Below, one piece after another: positions 47,463 through 57,820 of a DNA stretch of 64,000 bases. Under the pieces are notes generated by a model. That model was not told the origin of the DNA, ran no database searches, and was given only the letters and a program-made list of their open reading frames with translations. The stretch's first letter is position 1; every line of letters begins with the position of its first letter. The stretch is from Imbricaverruca yamaguchii. Taxonomy: Eukaryota > Arthropoda > Thecostraca > Neoverrucidae. Made by a program: the position numbers and the translations under genes. The stretch covers positions 5,729,230 through 5,793,229 of the forward strand of contig JAOTOL010001660.1 in the NCBI GenBank assembly GCA_034440575.1, given 5' to 3'.

Positions 47463-49216
47463 GTAAGTTGATAATTTGTTCCTATTTATCTCAGTATAAG
47501 ACAATGGGTACCTATGAAATATACTGATCGAAATCCGGCTACTATTTGCATGAGTTTCGTTTGAACCACCTTGACATCCGTTTGCTTCCGTATGACTAGG
47601 TACGCTACTGTTCACGCTACTCTATCTGGGATGTGTGAACGCCGAGTCTTAATCACTGAAAGGGGCTTACTTAGACCTCCAATATAAAATCCAGCTCATG
47701 AAAAATAGGTGGTTCTGTTGTTGTGGAAGGGAAGGTGTTGCAAACATTAGGAGCAGTCCCTCCTACAACCTCAAAACACTGCAGCTTAAAGTTGTTGTTT
47801 CCTTGGTTTTTCAAGCAAACATTTGGAGACACCTGGATAAAAAGCTTGAATTTTCCCCTGCACCAGCCTTGAAGGCCTCTCCATAGCACTGACAATGAGT
47901 GTATCCCAGAGTGAGGCAACAGGGTGACCAACTCCCTCCCTGAAGTGATAAAACCTCAATTGGAATTTACCTGAAATTGAATACTCAGCGTACTGAGGTT
48001 TATAATATTGACAGGAATGTACACAGACAAGTTTCAGCCCCCTTTTCCACACCATTTTGGAATAAGGTAAAACCACATATATGATTAATGCTCCAGCATT
48101 ACAGCAAGGTATTTGTACCAAATGCTGACATTATTTACTATCAGAAAAAATACACCTTACTTGTCAGAAAAAGCTGTGGGTCAGTGCTTTATTCATCCTT
48201 TTAGGCATGGATGGCCACAAATCCTCTTCTTAAAGCATCCTTTGCACTGTAGTTGGACAAATTTGTCTCCAAAGTGCATCCAGTGTGCCTCTTCCTTTAG
48301 GGGTCACGTGTCTTTGCGAACCGGTTGATGCACATAGTGCACCTCAAGTTACTAATATTTATGGTCTAGGATGTGACCATGCAGAAATAATGCTCTAATG
48401 AATATGCACTCCAGTGATAAAATTCCATTAACTATGCATGGTAAATCATAAGCAAATTGAGTTCACAAAAGCATCATAGTTGGAAAGGAGGATATTGTCA
48501 TCAAAATGCACATTAATGCTGCCCTTAAAGCTCTGGAGCAACTCTGACATGCATACATTGAAAGAGATAAAATTTTACAATTAATTCTGACAACCTGCAT
48601 ATCAGATACTTCCCACTTATTCTACAAAATACCTTACCTTCTTATTACTTCGCACAGGGCTAGAGAGCAAACAATGAAGCACATGTCATGCCAAGTATGC
48701 TTAGATTTTAGTGCCAGCTAATGGTTTCCATATGCTGGGCAATGGGTATTGAACTACGGTTATATCTGTCATAACATCTATGCTGCTTTCATCTGGTGTT
48801 CACTGCACATTCAAGATTATAATATTCCAAGACATAGGTAGCAAAGCTTTTTCTCTAAAGGGGGGTTAGGATAGGCTAGATTAAGTCATGCTGCAGTTTG
48901 TCTACATTTTATGGAATGTTCTACTACCTAAATAAGTCATTTTTGTTGTTATTTTACATACAACCTGAAAAGTAAGCATTTGCACAAAACATGAACGATT
49001 CCATCAGCTCAGTCACCTTCATAAACATTGCAGTAGAATTATAAATTCCAAGGATTCATAAAACGAATTAAAGCATGCATTTACCAGTAAGCTTAAGCTC
49101 ATGTTTGGTAAATCCAGCTATGGTTCCAATTTCAGTTCGTGAAACTTTAAGCGTTATGAACGATAACAGGTTGAAGGTTGTTGTATCCCATGAGGTGAAG
49201 AAATTCTGCACCAAAC
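47463..49216. other. Intron DNA; no gene recognised
   Basis: AT-rich unique DNA. A 111-codon minus frame at 47,786-48,121 shows no domain. GGTTAGGATAGGCTAG near 48,866 is a faint TTAGG-like echo. Confidence 0.45.
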
Positions 49217-50069
49217 TTAACCCGCGCCGTCTTTCCGGTCAAATCCTCCCACCCCGTATCGGCGGGGGGGGGGGCGGTTGAAGACCCTCTCTAAAATACA
49301 AACTAAGCACCGCACGAGAACTAAAGAGGTGTCATTGGAAAGCGTCGACGAGTAGGGTCCGAGTCCACCCTCCAAAACAATTTCCCCCAAAAGTGATGTC
49401 ACCAGGGGGCTAGATTTTCACAACTTCTCATGGCTTACATTATGTTTTTGACTCTGGGGAGTTCATTTTGTGGATATATGAAAAAACAAAATTTATTTGG
49501 AATGAGAAAAGGACAGCGAAATCGACCAGGGCTATCTCTTCTTTGGCCCCACAAAATAAAAATGTTAGTTTTCGAAATTTCAAAATTTGCAGTTTTCACG
49601 TTTTCTTAAATTTTCCTTTTCACGTGGGTAGAGCAGACCGAGAAACGTTGTTGGAAGTCAACTTGCCCTAATAAAAAATGTTTACTTTAGCCAGAATCCT
49701 GCATTTGAACTACAATTTGGCAAATATGCAAAATTTATATGTAGTCAAAAACGAAAAAAGAGAAAAATTCCACTCGTTCGCTTTGTTGCATCCGTAAAGA
49801 TAAGCAAACGCTGAAAGTTTCATTAATATATCTGTATCCGTGAAAGTGTGACGACTGGTTGAACTTTTTTGGAGGTGACGTCACTTGACCTTAACTAACT
49901 CGTTGACCCTAGATGACCTGACCTAAAATTTTTGAATCAACATGTCAAATTCATGTGGGAAAAGGTATCCCAAATTTGGGCGCGCTGCCGCGCGCCGTTC
50001 GTCCGCTATCCGCGAAAAACCTGAGGGGGGGGGGGCGGTTGAAGACCCCCCAGAAACGGGACGGGTTAA
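49217..50069. mobile_element. TTAA-flanked MITE, copy B (inverted relative to A)
   Basis: TTAACCCGCGCCGTCT at 49217 and the inverse of TTAACCCGTCCCGTTT ending at 50069 bound an 853-bp element. It is the same family as 36,854-37,689 in opposite orientation. CG dinucleotides are largely preserved relative to copy A (for example CGCGCTGCCGCGCGCCGTTC at 49,980). No transposase frame. Confidence 0.85.
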
Positions 50070-51079
50070 GAGCATGTTCAATAACCCTTGCACCCAAACA
50101 ATGCTCCTCAGCCTCGTATACTCACGCCAACAATCAGAAGCACCGTATGCCAAACCACAATACTCTCATGTCTTCACTGCGCCACAGCTGAATCTTAGCC
50201 AGGTTTTAAAACGATTTGGAATGTTTACGTGACATCACCATATATACCAAAATCCTGGTAGATTACACTATAAATATAGCATATTTCTGCTTACGTCACT
50301 TGGACTGGAACTAGAAAACCTACTAGGTTCCGTTGTACGCTTCAGTCTTAGTACTCAGTGCACGTATGCGTACTGGGTACCATGTGTTTATTTCACGCAC
50401 TGTGCCCCGGGTCGGACACTAACCATGTTTCGCTATCTCGCCATGAGTCTTCATATTTCTTTTCTCCTTCCACCGCCAGAACAAAACAAGATGTACTGGT
50501 ATTAACGCACAATAAGGAGTAGCCTTGGGAATTTGCGTCGGTGCATTCCAGGGCACCATCACGGACTGCTTCTAGCTAGTACCGCAGCGATGGAGGGCAG
50601 GCTTAAACGACGAATCAAAATGAAGAAAAAAAAACAGCATGCTTCTGTTGCTCCCCAAGAATGCATGGTGGTGATGGCTTCATAATCTCCCTTCCACCGT
50701 CAGAAAACCTTCATCATCATGTTCGATATTGTCATGGTTCCTTAACCTGGCAAAACAAGCTCAGCATACTTACTAGCGAAACTCGTGGGAAACGGCAAAT
50801 ACAACGAGAATGGGCTTCAGGCTAGTAAGCGACAGAAGCTTCCCATCACATTCAGTACACATGAACCAGTTGAACATGCAGTGTACATAACAGCACCCAA
50901 ACTTCAGCCACTAAAGCTTGGGAAATGTTATTAAGTTTGCTACCTAAGAACATTTCCTAAACTATATGGCCTAAGCGGTCGATACGTCCATAGATTGCAA
51001 TACATCATCCCCCGCCAGACATCAGGATGCTGTCTATGCTACACCCTGCAGTACAATGCACGGGAGGCATGAGTCTGAC
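50070..51079. other. Intron DNA; no gene recognised
   Basis: Unique DNA between copy B of the MITE and a BTB-psq exon. No structured feature seen. Confidence 0.45.
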
Positions 51080-51165
51080 CTTTGAGGCGGTGATGGCGCC
51101 GGCACGAATCTCCTCCAGGGCGTCTCGCATCTCCACACTCATCACACCGCGCGGCTTCCGCTTAC
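51080..51165 (-). CDS. BTB-psq transcription factor, exon with N-terminal half of psq motif 2
   Basis: The minus strand shows acceptor TTTTCCGGCAG, then GT AAG CGG AAG at 51165, and donor AAG|GTCAGA at 51080. The 86-bp exon enters in phase 1 (two bases complete a Gly codon from the previous exon) and leaves in phase 0. It encodes KRKPRGVMSVEMRDALEEIR then AGAITASK. The basic KRKPR stretch may be a nuclear localisation signal. The remainder is the first helix of a pipsqueak-type HTH that continues in the exon at 41,851-42,051. Phases at both sides agree with the neighbouring exons, which is strong support. Confidence 0.85.
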
Positions 51166-51189
51166 CTGCCGGAAAAGGTCAGTCAGAGG

Positions 51190-51660
51190 TCGCGGACACG
51201 ACTGAGGAAACTGGCTGTGACGGCCAGGGTAGTGACCAGACGAAGGTCACAAACACGACTAGGCTAACTATATGTGACGGCCAGGATGGTGGTGGTGGTG
51301 GTCGATTTGTGCTTTAGGGTGCGTCGACTGGACGGCCAGGATGGTAACCAGACGAAGGTCACAAACACGACTGAGGTAATATCTGTGACGACCAGGGTAG
51401 TAACCAGACGAATACCACAAACAAGACTGAGGAAACCAGCTGCGACAGCCGGAATAGAGACCAGACGAAGGTCACAAACACAACTGAGGTAACTAGCTGT
51501 GACGGCCAGGATATTCATCAGACGAAGGTCGCAGACATGACTGAGGTAACTATCCGTAACGGGCAGAGTAACAACCAGACGAAGGCCACATACACGACTA
51601 AGGTAACCAGCCGTGACGGCTATGATAGTCCAGGCAAATGACACAGACACGACTGAGGAA
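51190..51660. repeat. ~56-bp intronic tandem repeat
   Basis: Units contain GTGACGGCCAGG, ACCAGACGAAGGTCACA and ACACGACTGAGGTAACT, about eight copies. It fills most of the short intron between the two psq exons. Confidence 0.85.
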
Positions 51661-51708
51661 ACCGAGACACCGCCGAGCGGCGCGAGCGCCGGCGGGCGGT
51701 GCACTGAC

Positions 51709-51885
51709 CGGCCAGGCCGACCCTGCCGCGCGCCTTGACGCCCTGGCGGCGCATGTTGACGTAGAGCGTCGGTATCGGGATGTCGTACTGGATGCTGGCC
51801 TCGGCCACGGTCAGCTGGCCGGCCGAGATCTGCTGCAGCGCCGCCAGCACGTGCGGCGAGTCGGGCGTGTTGCGCTTGGAGGCGC
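51709..51885 (-). CDS. BTB-psq transcription factor, exon with psq motif 1
   Basis: Acceptor GTCGCCCGGCAG precedes GC GCC TCC AAG CGC at 51885. The exon enters in phase 1 (completing Gly from the previous exon's TTC G) and ends GCC G|GTCAGT at 51709 in phase 1. It encodes ASKRNTPDSPHVLAALQQIS, then AGQLTVAEASIQYDIPIPTL and YVNMRRQGVKARGRVGLAG. The segment from HVLAALQQIS to NMRRQGVKARGR is a complete pipsqueak-type helix-turn-helix: AL..I..G..T..EAS..Y.IP..TL. This is the DNA-binding motif of BTB-psq factors such as pipsqueak, bric-a-brac and jim lovell. Which ortholog it is cannot be decided without a search. Arrays of other tandem repeats lie in the introns on both sides. Confidence 0.88.
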
Positions 51886-51894
51886 CTGCCGGGC

Positions 51895-52312
51895 GACACG
51901 GGTCACAGGTGCTGCCATCGGCAGGATCGTCCGGTCAGACGGGTCACGGGTCACAGGTCACAGGGTGTTGATATCTGTTGTTCCGTCCCATCAGATGGGT
52001 CACGGGTGCTGCCATCGGCAGGATCGTCCGGTCAGACGGGTCACGGGTCACAGGTCACAGGGTGTTGATATCTGTTGTTCCGTCCCATCAGATGGGTCAC
52101 GGGTGCTGCCATCGGCCGAGTCATCACGTCAGACAGGGCACGGGTCACAGGTGCTGCTGTCGACCGAATCATCACGTCAGACGGGTCACGGGTCATAGGC
52201 GTTACTACCAGCAGGATCATCCCATCAGACACGTCACACAGGACAATGGTGTTGACATCTGCTGTTCTCTCCCGTCAGACAGGTCATTACACATGCGGCC
52301 ATACAGGTGTTG
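51895..52312. repeat. ~108-bp intronic tandem repeat
   Basis: GCTGCCATCGGCAGGATCGT, then GGTCAGACGGGTCACGGGTC and ATCTGTTGTTCCGTCCCATC repeat. GTGCTGCCATCGGC occurs near 51,909, 52,007 and 52,104, with more degenerate units to 52,310. Array starts about ten bases outside the psq exon's acceptor. Confidence 0.85.
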
Positions 52313-52494
52313 CGGGGCGGGGATGGCCGAGTGGTTAAGGTGTTGTGCTCTGGGTACCGAAGGTCCCGGGTTCAGCACTCGCGTCACTCTGGACATTTCC
52401 CAATTCCGCGGCTCACCGGCGAAACAGTGTGGGCGGCGTCAATAGCCGTGATCGTGCAAAGTCAGTCGAGAAACACCCACTAAACAATAAACAA
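52313..52494 (+). mobile_element. tRNA-derived SINE, Leu/Ser-type head (copy 2)
   Basis: GATGGCCGAGTGGTTAAGGT, then GGTCCCGGGTTCAGCACTCG, then CGGCTCACCGGCGAAACAG and a tail of CACTAAACAATAAACAA. Same family and order as 5,909-6,090. Intronic to the BTB-psq gene, sense orientation opposite to it. Confidence 0.87.
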
Positions 52495-53104
52495 CACAGG
52501 TGCCGCCATCTGCCGGACCACCCCATCAGACATGTGAAACGGGTCAAAAGTGCCACCATCATCCGACCACACCGTCAGCCGTCAAATAGGTTACACGAGT
52601 CAAAGGTGTCACTATCAGCTGGACCACCCCATAGGACAGGACGAACGGGCCACAGGTACTACTATCAGCCGAACAATCCCATCAGAGAACCTTGTATTTG
52701 CGACTCGAAAATCCTGCCGGTTATGGGATTGACCAAACAGGTAACTACCAGCTGTACCACAGATATCATACCGATCACTTATTTTTAACGATCTTTTGAA
52801 CCAGGAGAGGATGGTGAACATACGCAGGAACACAATTGTGTCGTCATAAAATGTATGAATGAGAATCAAAACCACCGCACATAATGCATGTTGCTGTATA
52901 GCTAAAACGGTTCAAACGACCAGCTAAAAACGATCACGGACACTAGAGCATCACGAGCATCACGGATACTACAAATAAAAGATGGGACGAAACTCCTCAC
53001 GTACTCCTGTTCACACTGGCGAAGGGGACGTCAGAGCGCCTGACAGACACAGGCCACGGCTGGACAGACGGACGGCGAGGGACTAGGGAAGCGAGCGGAC
53101 TTAC
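52495..53104. other. Intron DNA; no gene recognised
   Basis: Degenerate TGCCACCATCATC/GACCACCCCATCAGAC-type similarity to the repeat at 51.9-52.3 kb continues to about 52,690. The rest is unique. Confidence 0.45.
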
Positions 53105-53294
53105 CGAACACTGGCGACTCGTGCATGCTGGGCAGGAAGAAGTGTCCGTTCTGGTAGGGCAGCAGCGGCGGCGGCGGCCGACCGGCGCCAGACGCCGGCT
53201 CAGCTGACTGCCGACTGATGGTGACCCGAGGCGGCCCGTCCAGCTGGTCGGCACACTCGCCGCTGACCGGCAGAGGTCGCGGCGGCGTCACCGA
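53105..53294 (-). CDS. BTB-psq transcription factor, linker exon
   Basis: Acceptor GGGCCGGCAG precedes TCG GTG ACG CCG at 53294 in phase 0. The donor TTCG|GTAAGT at 53105 is a perfect GTAAGT and leaves phase 1, which joins in frame to the psq exon at 51,709-51,885 (G + GC = Gly). The 63-codon peptide begins SVTPPRPLPVSGECADQLDG, contains GAGRPPPPLLPYQNGHFFLP and ends SMHESPVFG. It has no domain and is a Pro-rich linker between BTB and psq parts. Identity depends on the phase match and the strong donor. Confidence 0.75.
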
Positions 53295-53314
53295 CTGCCG
53301 GCCCAGGTCACCGG

Positions 53315-53500
53315 CCACACCCTGTCGACATCGTCAGGTCACGTCAGGTCATGTCACCGGCAACACCCTGTCGACACCGTCAGGTCACGTCAGGTCATGT
53401 CATCGGACACACCCTGTCGACAACGTCAGGTCAAGTCACCGACCACACCCTGCCGACACCGTCAGGTCGCGTCAGGTCAGGCCACTGGCCGCATCCTGCT
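53315..53500. repeat. ~46-bp intronic tandem repeat containing DR4 AGGTCA sites
   Basis: Four units of ACACCCTGTCGACA(T/C)CGTC plus AGGTCACGTCAGGTCATGTC and CACCGGCC lie about 20-200 bases outside the linker exon's acceptor. Confidence 0.88.
53336..53397. promoter_or_regulatory. Two perfect DR4 AGGTCA direct repeats
   Basis: AGGTCA pairs at 53336-53341/53346-53351 and 53382-53387/53392-53397 are each separated by CGTC. A third pair at 53464-53479 has one mismatch (AGGTCG). DR4 is a recognised EcR/USP-type nuclear-receptor arrangement. Here it is repeated because the host minisatellite is. Function is inference. Confidence 0.3.
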
Positions 53501-55051
53501 GCACAGGGTACACGCGAATAGTTTACATTTAAAGTTGAACCTCACTGTTTGTGACTCACGTTTGTGAGGTCAGTCATGCTTTTGAGGCAACGCAATCTGC
53601 TTTTTTTAAAACATCGACAGCATATAAACATTGTGTCAGAAACGCCGATTTCAAGCTCCATTGGTTGCATCTTCTATGCCTTCCTGCGAAACGTTCGAAC
53701 TCAAGTAAAGCACCTTAAATACCGTCCAAATATTTAGCTTAATGACGGTCCGATAGCAAACATTCACTCGCAAGGTTCGAGTTTTATTTACGTTTCTCCT
53801 AATTTTGCACACATACAACAGGAATTGCAACATCCAACGATGACATCAAAGCAGCAGCTCGACATCACAGCCATTCACGCTTCAGCCGTGTAGTGGTGCA
53901 GTGGCGACAGGGTTAAGCTGGCAGCTGTGTTGTATTTTTCATTTTTATGTCTGTGGTCGAAGTGCAATTCTGTTTGTCACTCGACTATCGGAATGTTTAA
54001 TTTTAACATTGGGAAGTTCGCCATCCATCGTCCTCCCAATCAAAACGCCATGCATTACGTCCTCCCGTCTGTGGAAATTTAGGGCGCCTAGGTCCTTGGG
54101 GTGGCCACCGCGAGGAAAGAGGGGACGCGTCCCCAACGCAGTGTTAAAATAATGGTTTTTCGTTAGGTGTGAGATGTCGAAGGGAGGACAATAGGGTGCA
54201 AAAAGCTGCCCTGAAAGCATGCCAATTGAGACATCGCTTCAGTCGTTCAAGCTTCATTTGAGCCGATCGTTGCATGTTTTTGGTTAAATTTTGGAGACAC
54301 CTAATATATGAATACCTATGTTAACGATAACGACTGCAATGCCATGTTATCAGCAGATCGATGTATTTAACTCACCACATCATAGACAATCTCTGTATCT
54401 GGAATTGTGTCACGAGATGCTTGTGTGATCAATCCATAATAATGAGCATAAGCATGCTACTTATATTCAAAATACTCTTTGGAACAAGAGGTGGAGACTT
54501 CATAAGCATACATCGACAAGAATGATGCCGATACATCCCTGGAAAGTTTGCCTATCCAGTGCTCAGAAACCTGTGAATTCCACCCTATTTCACGACTAAT
54601 TTATCACTGCTCCAACGTCATGAAATATAGCATTGCATCTATGATCATATATGGAAAAAACCTTCTAAAGAGCTATTCCCTGTCGAAAATCCCTGGGTGT
54701 GATACTAGACCCCCCGAGCATAACATACGCTTCGGAAGTTCACAAATATGTCTGCCCAAATAGCGTGTCCCCAAACTAAATTGATCGACTGGGTGCATTA
54801 CTGCTGTCACCCAGTCTTCCTGCCAAGTTAAATGCTGATCAGTATTCAAACATGGCCCAACAATGGTCCAAACGTATTCCGTTGTGGAGCATGCATCATT
54901 TCTGATACAGGCGGATGACACGAATAACTCCTATGAATGACGATGTCATCTTCACATGACAAGCTAATTTGTGTGCAACTGGATGCTACTATGAGTCCAC
55001 ACAGATCCAAGAATGGTCCGCTTTTCCAACACTGGCCAGCAGGCAATCCGA

Positions 55052-55053
<2 letters not shown>
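53501..55053. other. Intron DNA; no gene recognised
   Basis: AT-rich unique DNA with no supported frame or RNA gene. Confidence 0.45.

Positions 55054-55088
<35 letters not shown>
55054..55088. repeat. (CA)n microsatellite
   Basis: About seventeen perfect CA units, 60 bp downstream (gene sense) of the BTB-psq acidic exon's donor. Confidence 0.97.
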
Positions 55089-55091
<3 letters not shown>

Positions 55092-55148
55092 GCGTGAGGA
55101 CCGCCAAGCCTGACGGCGGCCCGTCACTGCCCGGGCCGTGGCGCTCAC

Positions 55149-55432
55149 CGGCGCCGGCGGCAGCGGCGGCAGCGGCGACTGCAGCGACTGCAGCGGCGGC
55201 GACTGCAGCGACTGCAGCGGTGGCGGCAGCAGAGACTGCAGCGGCGGCGGCGGCGTGGTGGCGACGGACGGCAGCGGCGGCAGCAGACCTCGCTCGGCTG
55301 CCGCCAGCTCGGGCTCCGGCTCCGGCTCCGACTCAGAGCCGGCCTCGTCGTCGGAGCCCTCCTCGTCGCAGTCCTCGCCGACTTCCGACTCGTCGCCGTC
55401 GGACTTGACGAGCCCCTTGATCTGCAGCTGCT
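55149..55432 (-). CDS. BTB-psq transcription factor, exon with end of BTB domain and acidic/proline linker
   Basis: On the minus strand the frame reads (AAE)QLQIKGLVKSDGDESEVG, then EDCDEEGSDDEAGSESEPEP and a Pro/Leu/Gln/Ser-rich tail to the donor CCG|GTGAGC at 55149, phase 0. QLQIKGL is the usual last helix of a BTB domain (LLK-AE-QL-IKGL). The acidic Ser/Glu/Asp run and Pro/Gln repeats are typical low-complexity linkers. Two acceptors are possible: TTCAG before GCG GCA GAG (start 55439), which keeps the consensus AAEQL but does not fit the previous exon's phase, and GGCGGCAG (start 55432), which fits the phase but gives AKQL. I give the phase-compatible start. The tail is built from CTGCAGTCG-type repeats that also explain the long antisense frames. 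Confidence 0.75.
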
Positions 55433-55439
55433 CTGCCGC

Positions 55440-56868
55440 CTGAAGTGCGCACAGACGCCGTCAGACACCGCCAACAAACGCCGAGCACAACACACGTGCA
55501 ACGAAGAACAAGACAAGGCAAGGCAAGGCAAGGCAAGGGCTCAATTGTATGCACATGCAAACTTCAAAGTGCACTCAATTGTACGCGAGAGTGATCGCTT
55601 TGCAGATGATGTATGAGGCGGTGAAAATTCAATAATGTCGACGCATTCCACGATGGAATATTTATCCCTCATTTACTATCTCCCTTCCGGATATTTTTTC
55701 TTTTTAGTTTCATGCATGTAGTACATATAGTACTGACTGATACGACACGACTTGCACACGCATCATCTATCGGATATCATACACACAGCATGAACTATGA
55801 ACATATTGCATGCTATCGCTTGACATAGAAGATTGACATGCCAATTAAATTCGAAACTAATCACGAATGAAATGCTTCCTCACTGATATGCAATTGAGAC
55901 AACTGGATATACAACAAAAGTCTGCATCTGCATCATACAAAAAAATTCAGCAGACTGTATACTCATATGTGGCGTATTGCGACTGAAGCAACTGTGCTAA
56001 TGCGACCACCAACTGATCCGCCTATGGAAAAACCTCGGAAAGAGTCACCACAATGCCACATTGTGTCCATCGATTACCCATATGCTGCTTTAAGAAAGGA
56101 CCACTGCTACACTTCTGCTTAATCTACCTTGAATCTCATCGTTGACCATGCTCAGAATGAGGACTGGATCAAAACATTCCAGTGCCAAAACGGAAACAAC
56201 AAACACAATGCCACAAGATCAATATACGTGGCGGACGCTGTTGAACAGTGGGATCACTGGACGTTAGGTCCAGGCATTCTGGTCGCGACCAGTCTCGGAT
56301 TCACTGAACAAAAAGTGAAACAAGGGAAGGCGTGGAAGAAACTTGCACAGGCCCAGGCGCGAGGTAATAATATATGTTCAGAGTAGAGCTGATTGAAACT
56401 TTTTGATCCAATCCATTCAAACTCAAGTCAGATCCATGAGGCTCAATCTGTCCAATTCGAATCCACTGGCATACGAATGGCAGAGGGGACACATGGTGGT
56501 ACGGTATACCGACTCACCACCAAGTACAGCACAAGCCGTCATTTCAGCAACCTCGAAAGTGGGCTCCAGCCGCGAAGGACATGTAAGATAATTCGCTTCT
56601 ATATAAATGCATATTTGTTGGCTAGGTTATGTAGGGAATATATTCCCTGGGAACCACAACCAGAATAAATATTAATTTCATAAGGAGTATCAGTATTCAG
56701 AGACATGTCAAATGTCCTTTATAGAGTCGGCACTGGCTTCTATGTAGCGTGCTCTTTCACACAGTAGACAGCGATAGGCGAGGCTATTTCCACATGTGGT
56801 CCTGTGCTGAAATACGAAGCTGGTCAAGTGCCATCTTGCTGATTTTGATTGATCAACGGCGGCGTTAC
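55440..56868. other. Intron DNA; no gene recognised
   Basis: Includes a small AGGCA repeat at about 55,510-55,538. The frames near 56,129-56,386 and 56,393-56,668 show no domain. Confidence 0.45.
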
Positions 56869-57004
56869 TGGCCTTCAGCAGAGCCTCCAGCTGCGACTGG
56901 TCGATGGTGGCCTCGCCGCAGTACATGAACTCGATCAAGGTGCGCATCTCCAGCTCGGTGATCTCGCTCAGCATCACGATCGGCGTCTCCTTCGCCGGGA
57001 TGGT
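56869..57004 (-). CDS. BTB-psq transcription factor, exon with C-terminal half of BTB domain
   Basis: On the minus strand CTCGGTTCCCAG precedes ACC ATC CCG GCG at 57004 and a donor GGCCA|GTAACG ends the exon at 56869, leaving one base of a codon. The 45 residues read TIPAKETPIVMLSEITELEM, then RTLIEFMYCGEATIDQSQLE and ALLKA. This is the BTB/POZ strand-helix segment (PIV.L.....EM..L.EFMY.GE..I...QL..LLK), the dimerisation module of arthropod BTB transcription factors. The N-terminal half of BTB, which normally contains the D-V-x-L motif, is expected one exon upstream and was not found to the right. Order, strand and family agree with the psq exons to the left. Confidence 0.9.
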
Positions 57005-57349
57005 CTGGGAACCGAGCGAAACGTTGTCAACACAACACGCAGTACTGTGCCTCACCATGTGATACACATTGTACATGAAGATACGACTGAAAACAGCTAC
57101 CCACCACTTCTTGCGAAAAAACACACTTTGGCATGATTTTTTTTGCATACAGTTGGCATGATTTTGGCATATTGTTGGCATGCTTGCACCATATCATTGG
57201 CATGATTTTGCATATCGTTGAAATGATATTGGCAAGGTCACCATGTGATTTCTAATGTTTTATCACCAATGCATTGCACGCAGTTTTCTTGTTCGTCATC
57301 GTCACCATTGCATATATTCTATCTTTGTGTAAGCTTTGTTGTCTTTTCG
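57005..57349. other. Intron DNA with a short TTGGCATGATTT repeat
   Basis: TTGGCATGATTTT and variants repeat five times at about 57,127-57,232. No gene. Confidence 0.6.
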
Positions 57350-57820
57350 TCATGCCATGGTAAGTGAAGTAGATGTAGACGGGTGATTTTTGGACCACAT
57401 TGAACCCAATACATGATCAGTGGTGCTTTTGATGTATGGCTGGTGAATATAGCAACGAATAATTGTTAAGGGGCCTGTACCCACTAAAGGACCTGGCCTG
57501 CACACCCACTTAGCATAGATATAATCCAATCCACCACCGATTAGAACTAAATGTTTAGTTTTTACTCTCATTAACAATCATTCATTCATTTATTCAACAA
57601 ACCATACAACACAAGCACCACTGGATGTGCCCTAAAACCGTAATACCCAACTACCTAACAAGCACCACTGATCATGTATTGAGTTAAGCCCAGTCCATAA
57701 ATCACCTGTCAATATCTGCTTCACGAACCAGGGCATGAAGGGAAGACATATTCCTATGCTCAATGAGTGCATATCATATGCCATCAGCCTCTCCCATATT
57801 GTAATTTGCCTAGTCTTTTG
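57350..57820 (-). pseudogene. LINE 3' end fragment (minus), degraded
   Basis: The minus strand at about 57,470-57,550 shares TTAGCATAGA(T/C)AT, ATCC(A/C)ATCCACCACC and CCTGGCCTGCACACCCACTT with the 3' part of the LINE fragment at 60,455-60,845. About 57,755-57,812 matches its AGTGAGTACATATC...CCATATT segment. It is a shorter relative of that element, rearranged. Confidence 0.6.

Noticed and set aside
55138..55443. Gly/Ser/Asp-rich plus-strand frame
   Set aside because: Antisense shadow of the acidic and Pro/Gln-rich BTB-psq exon.
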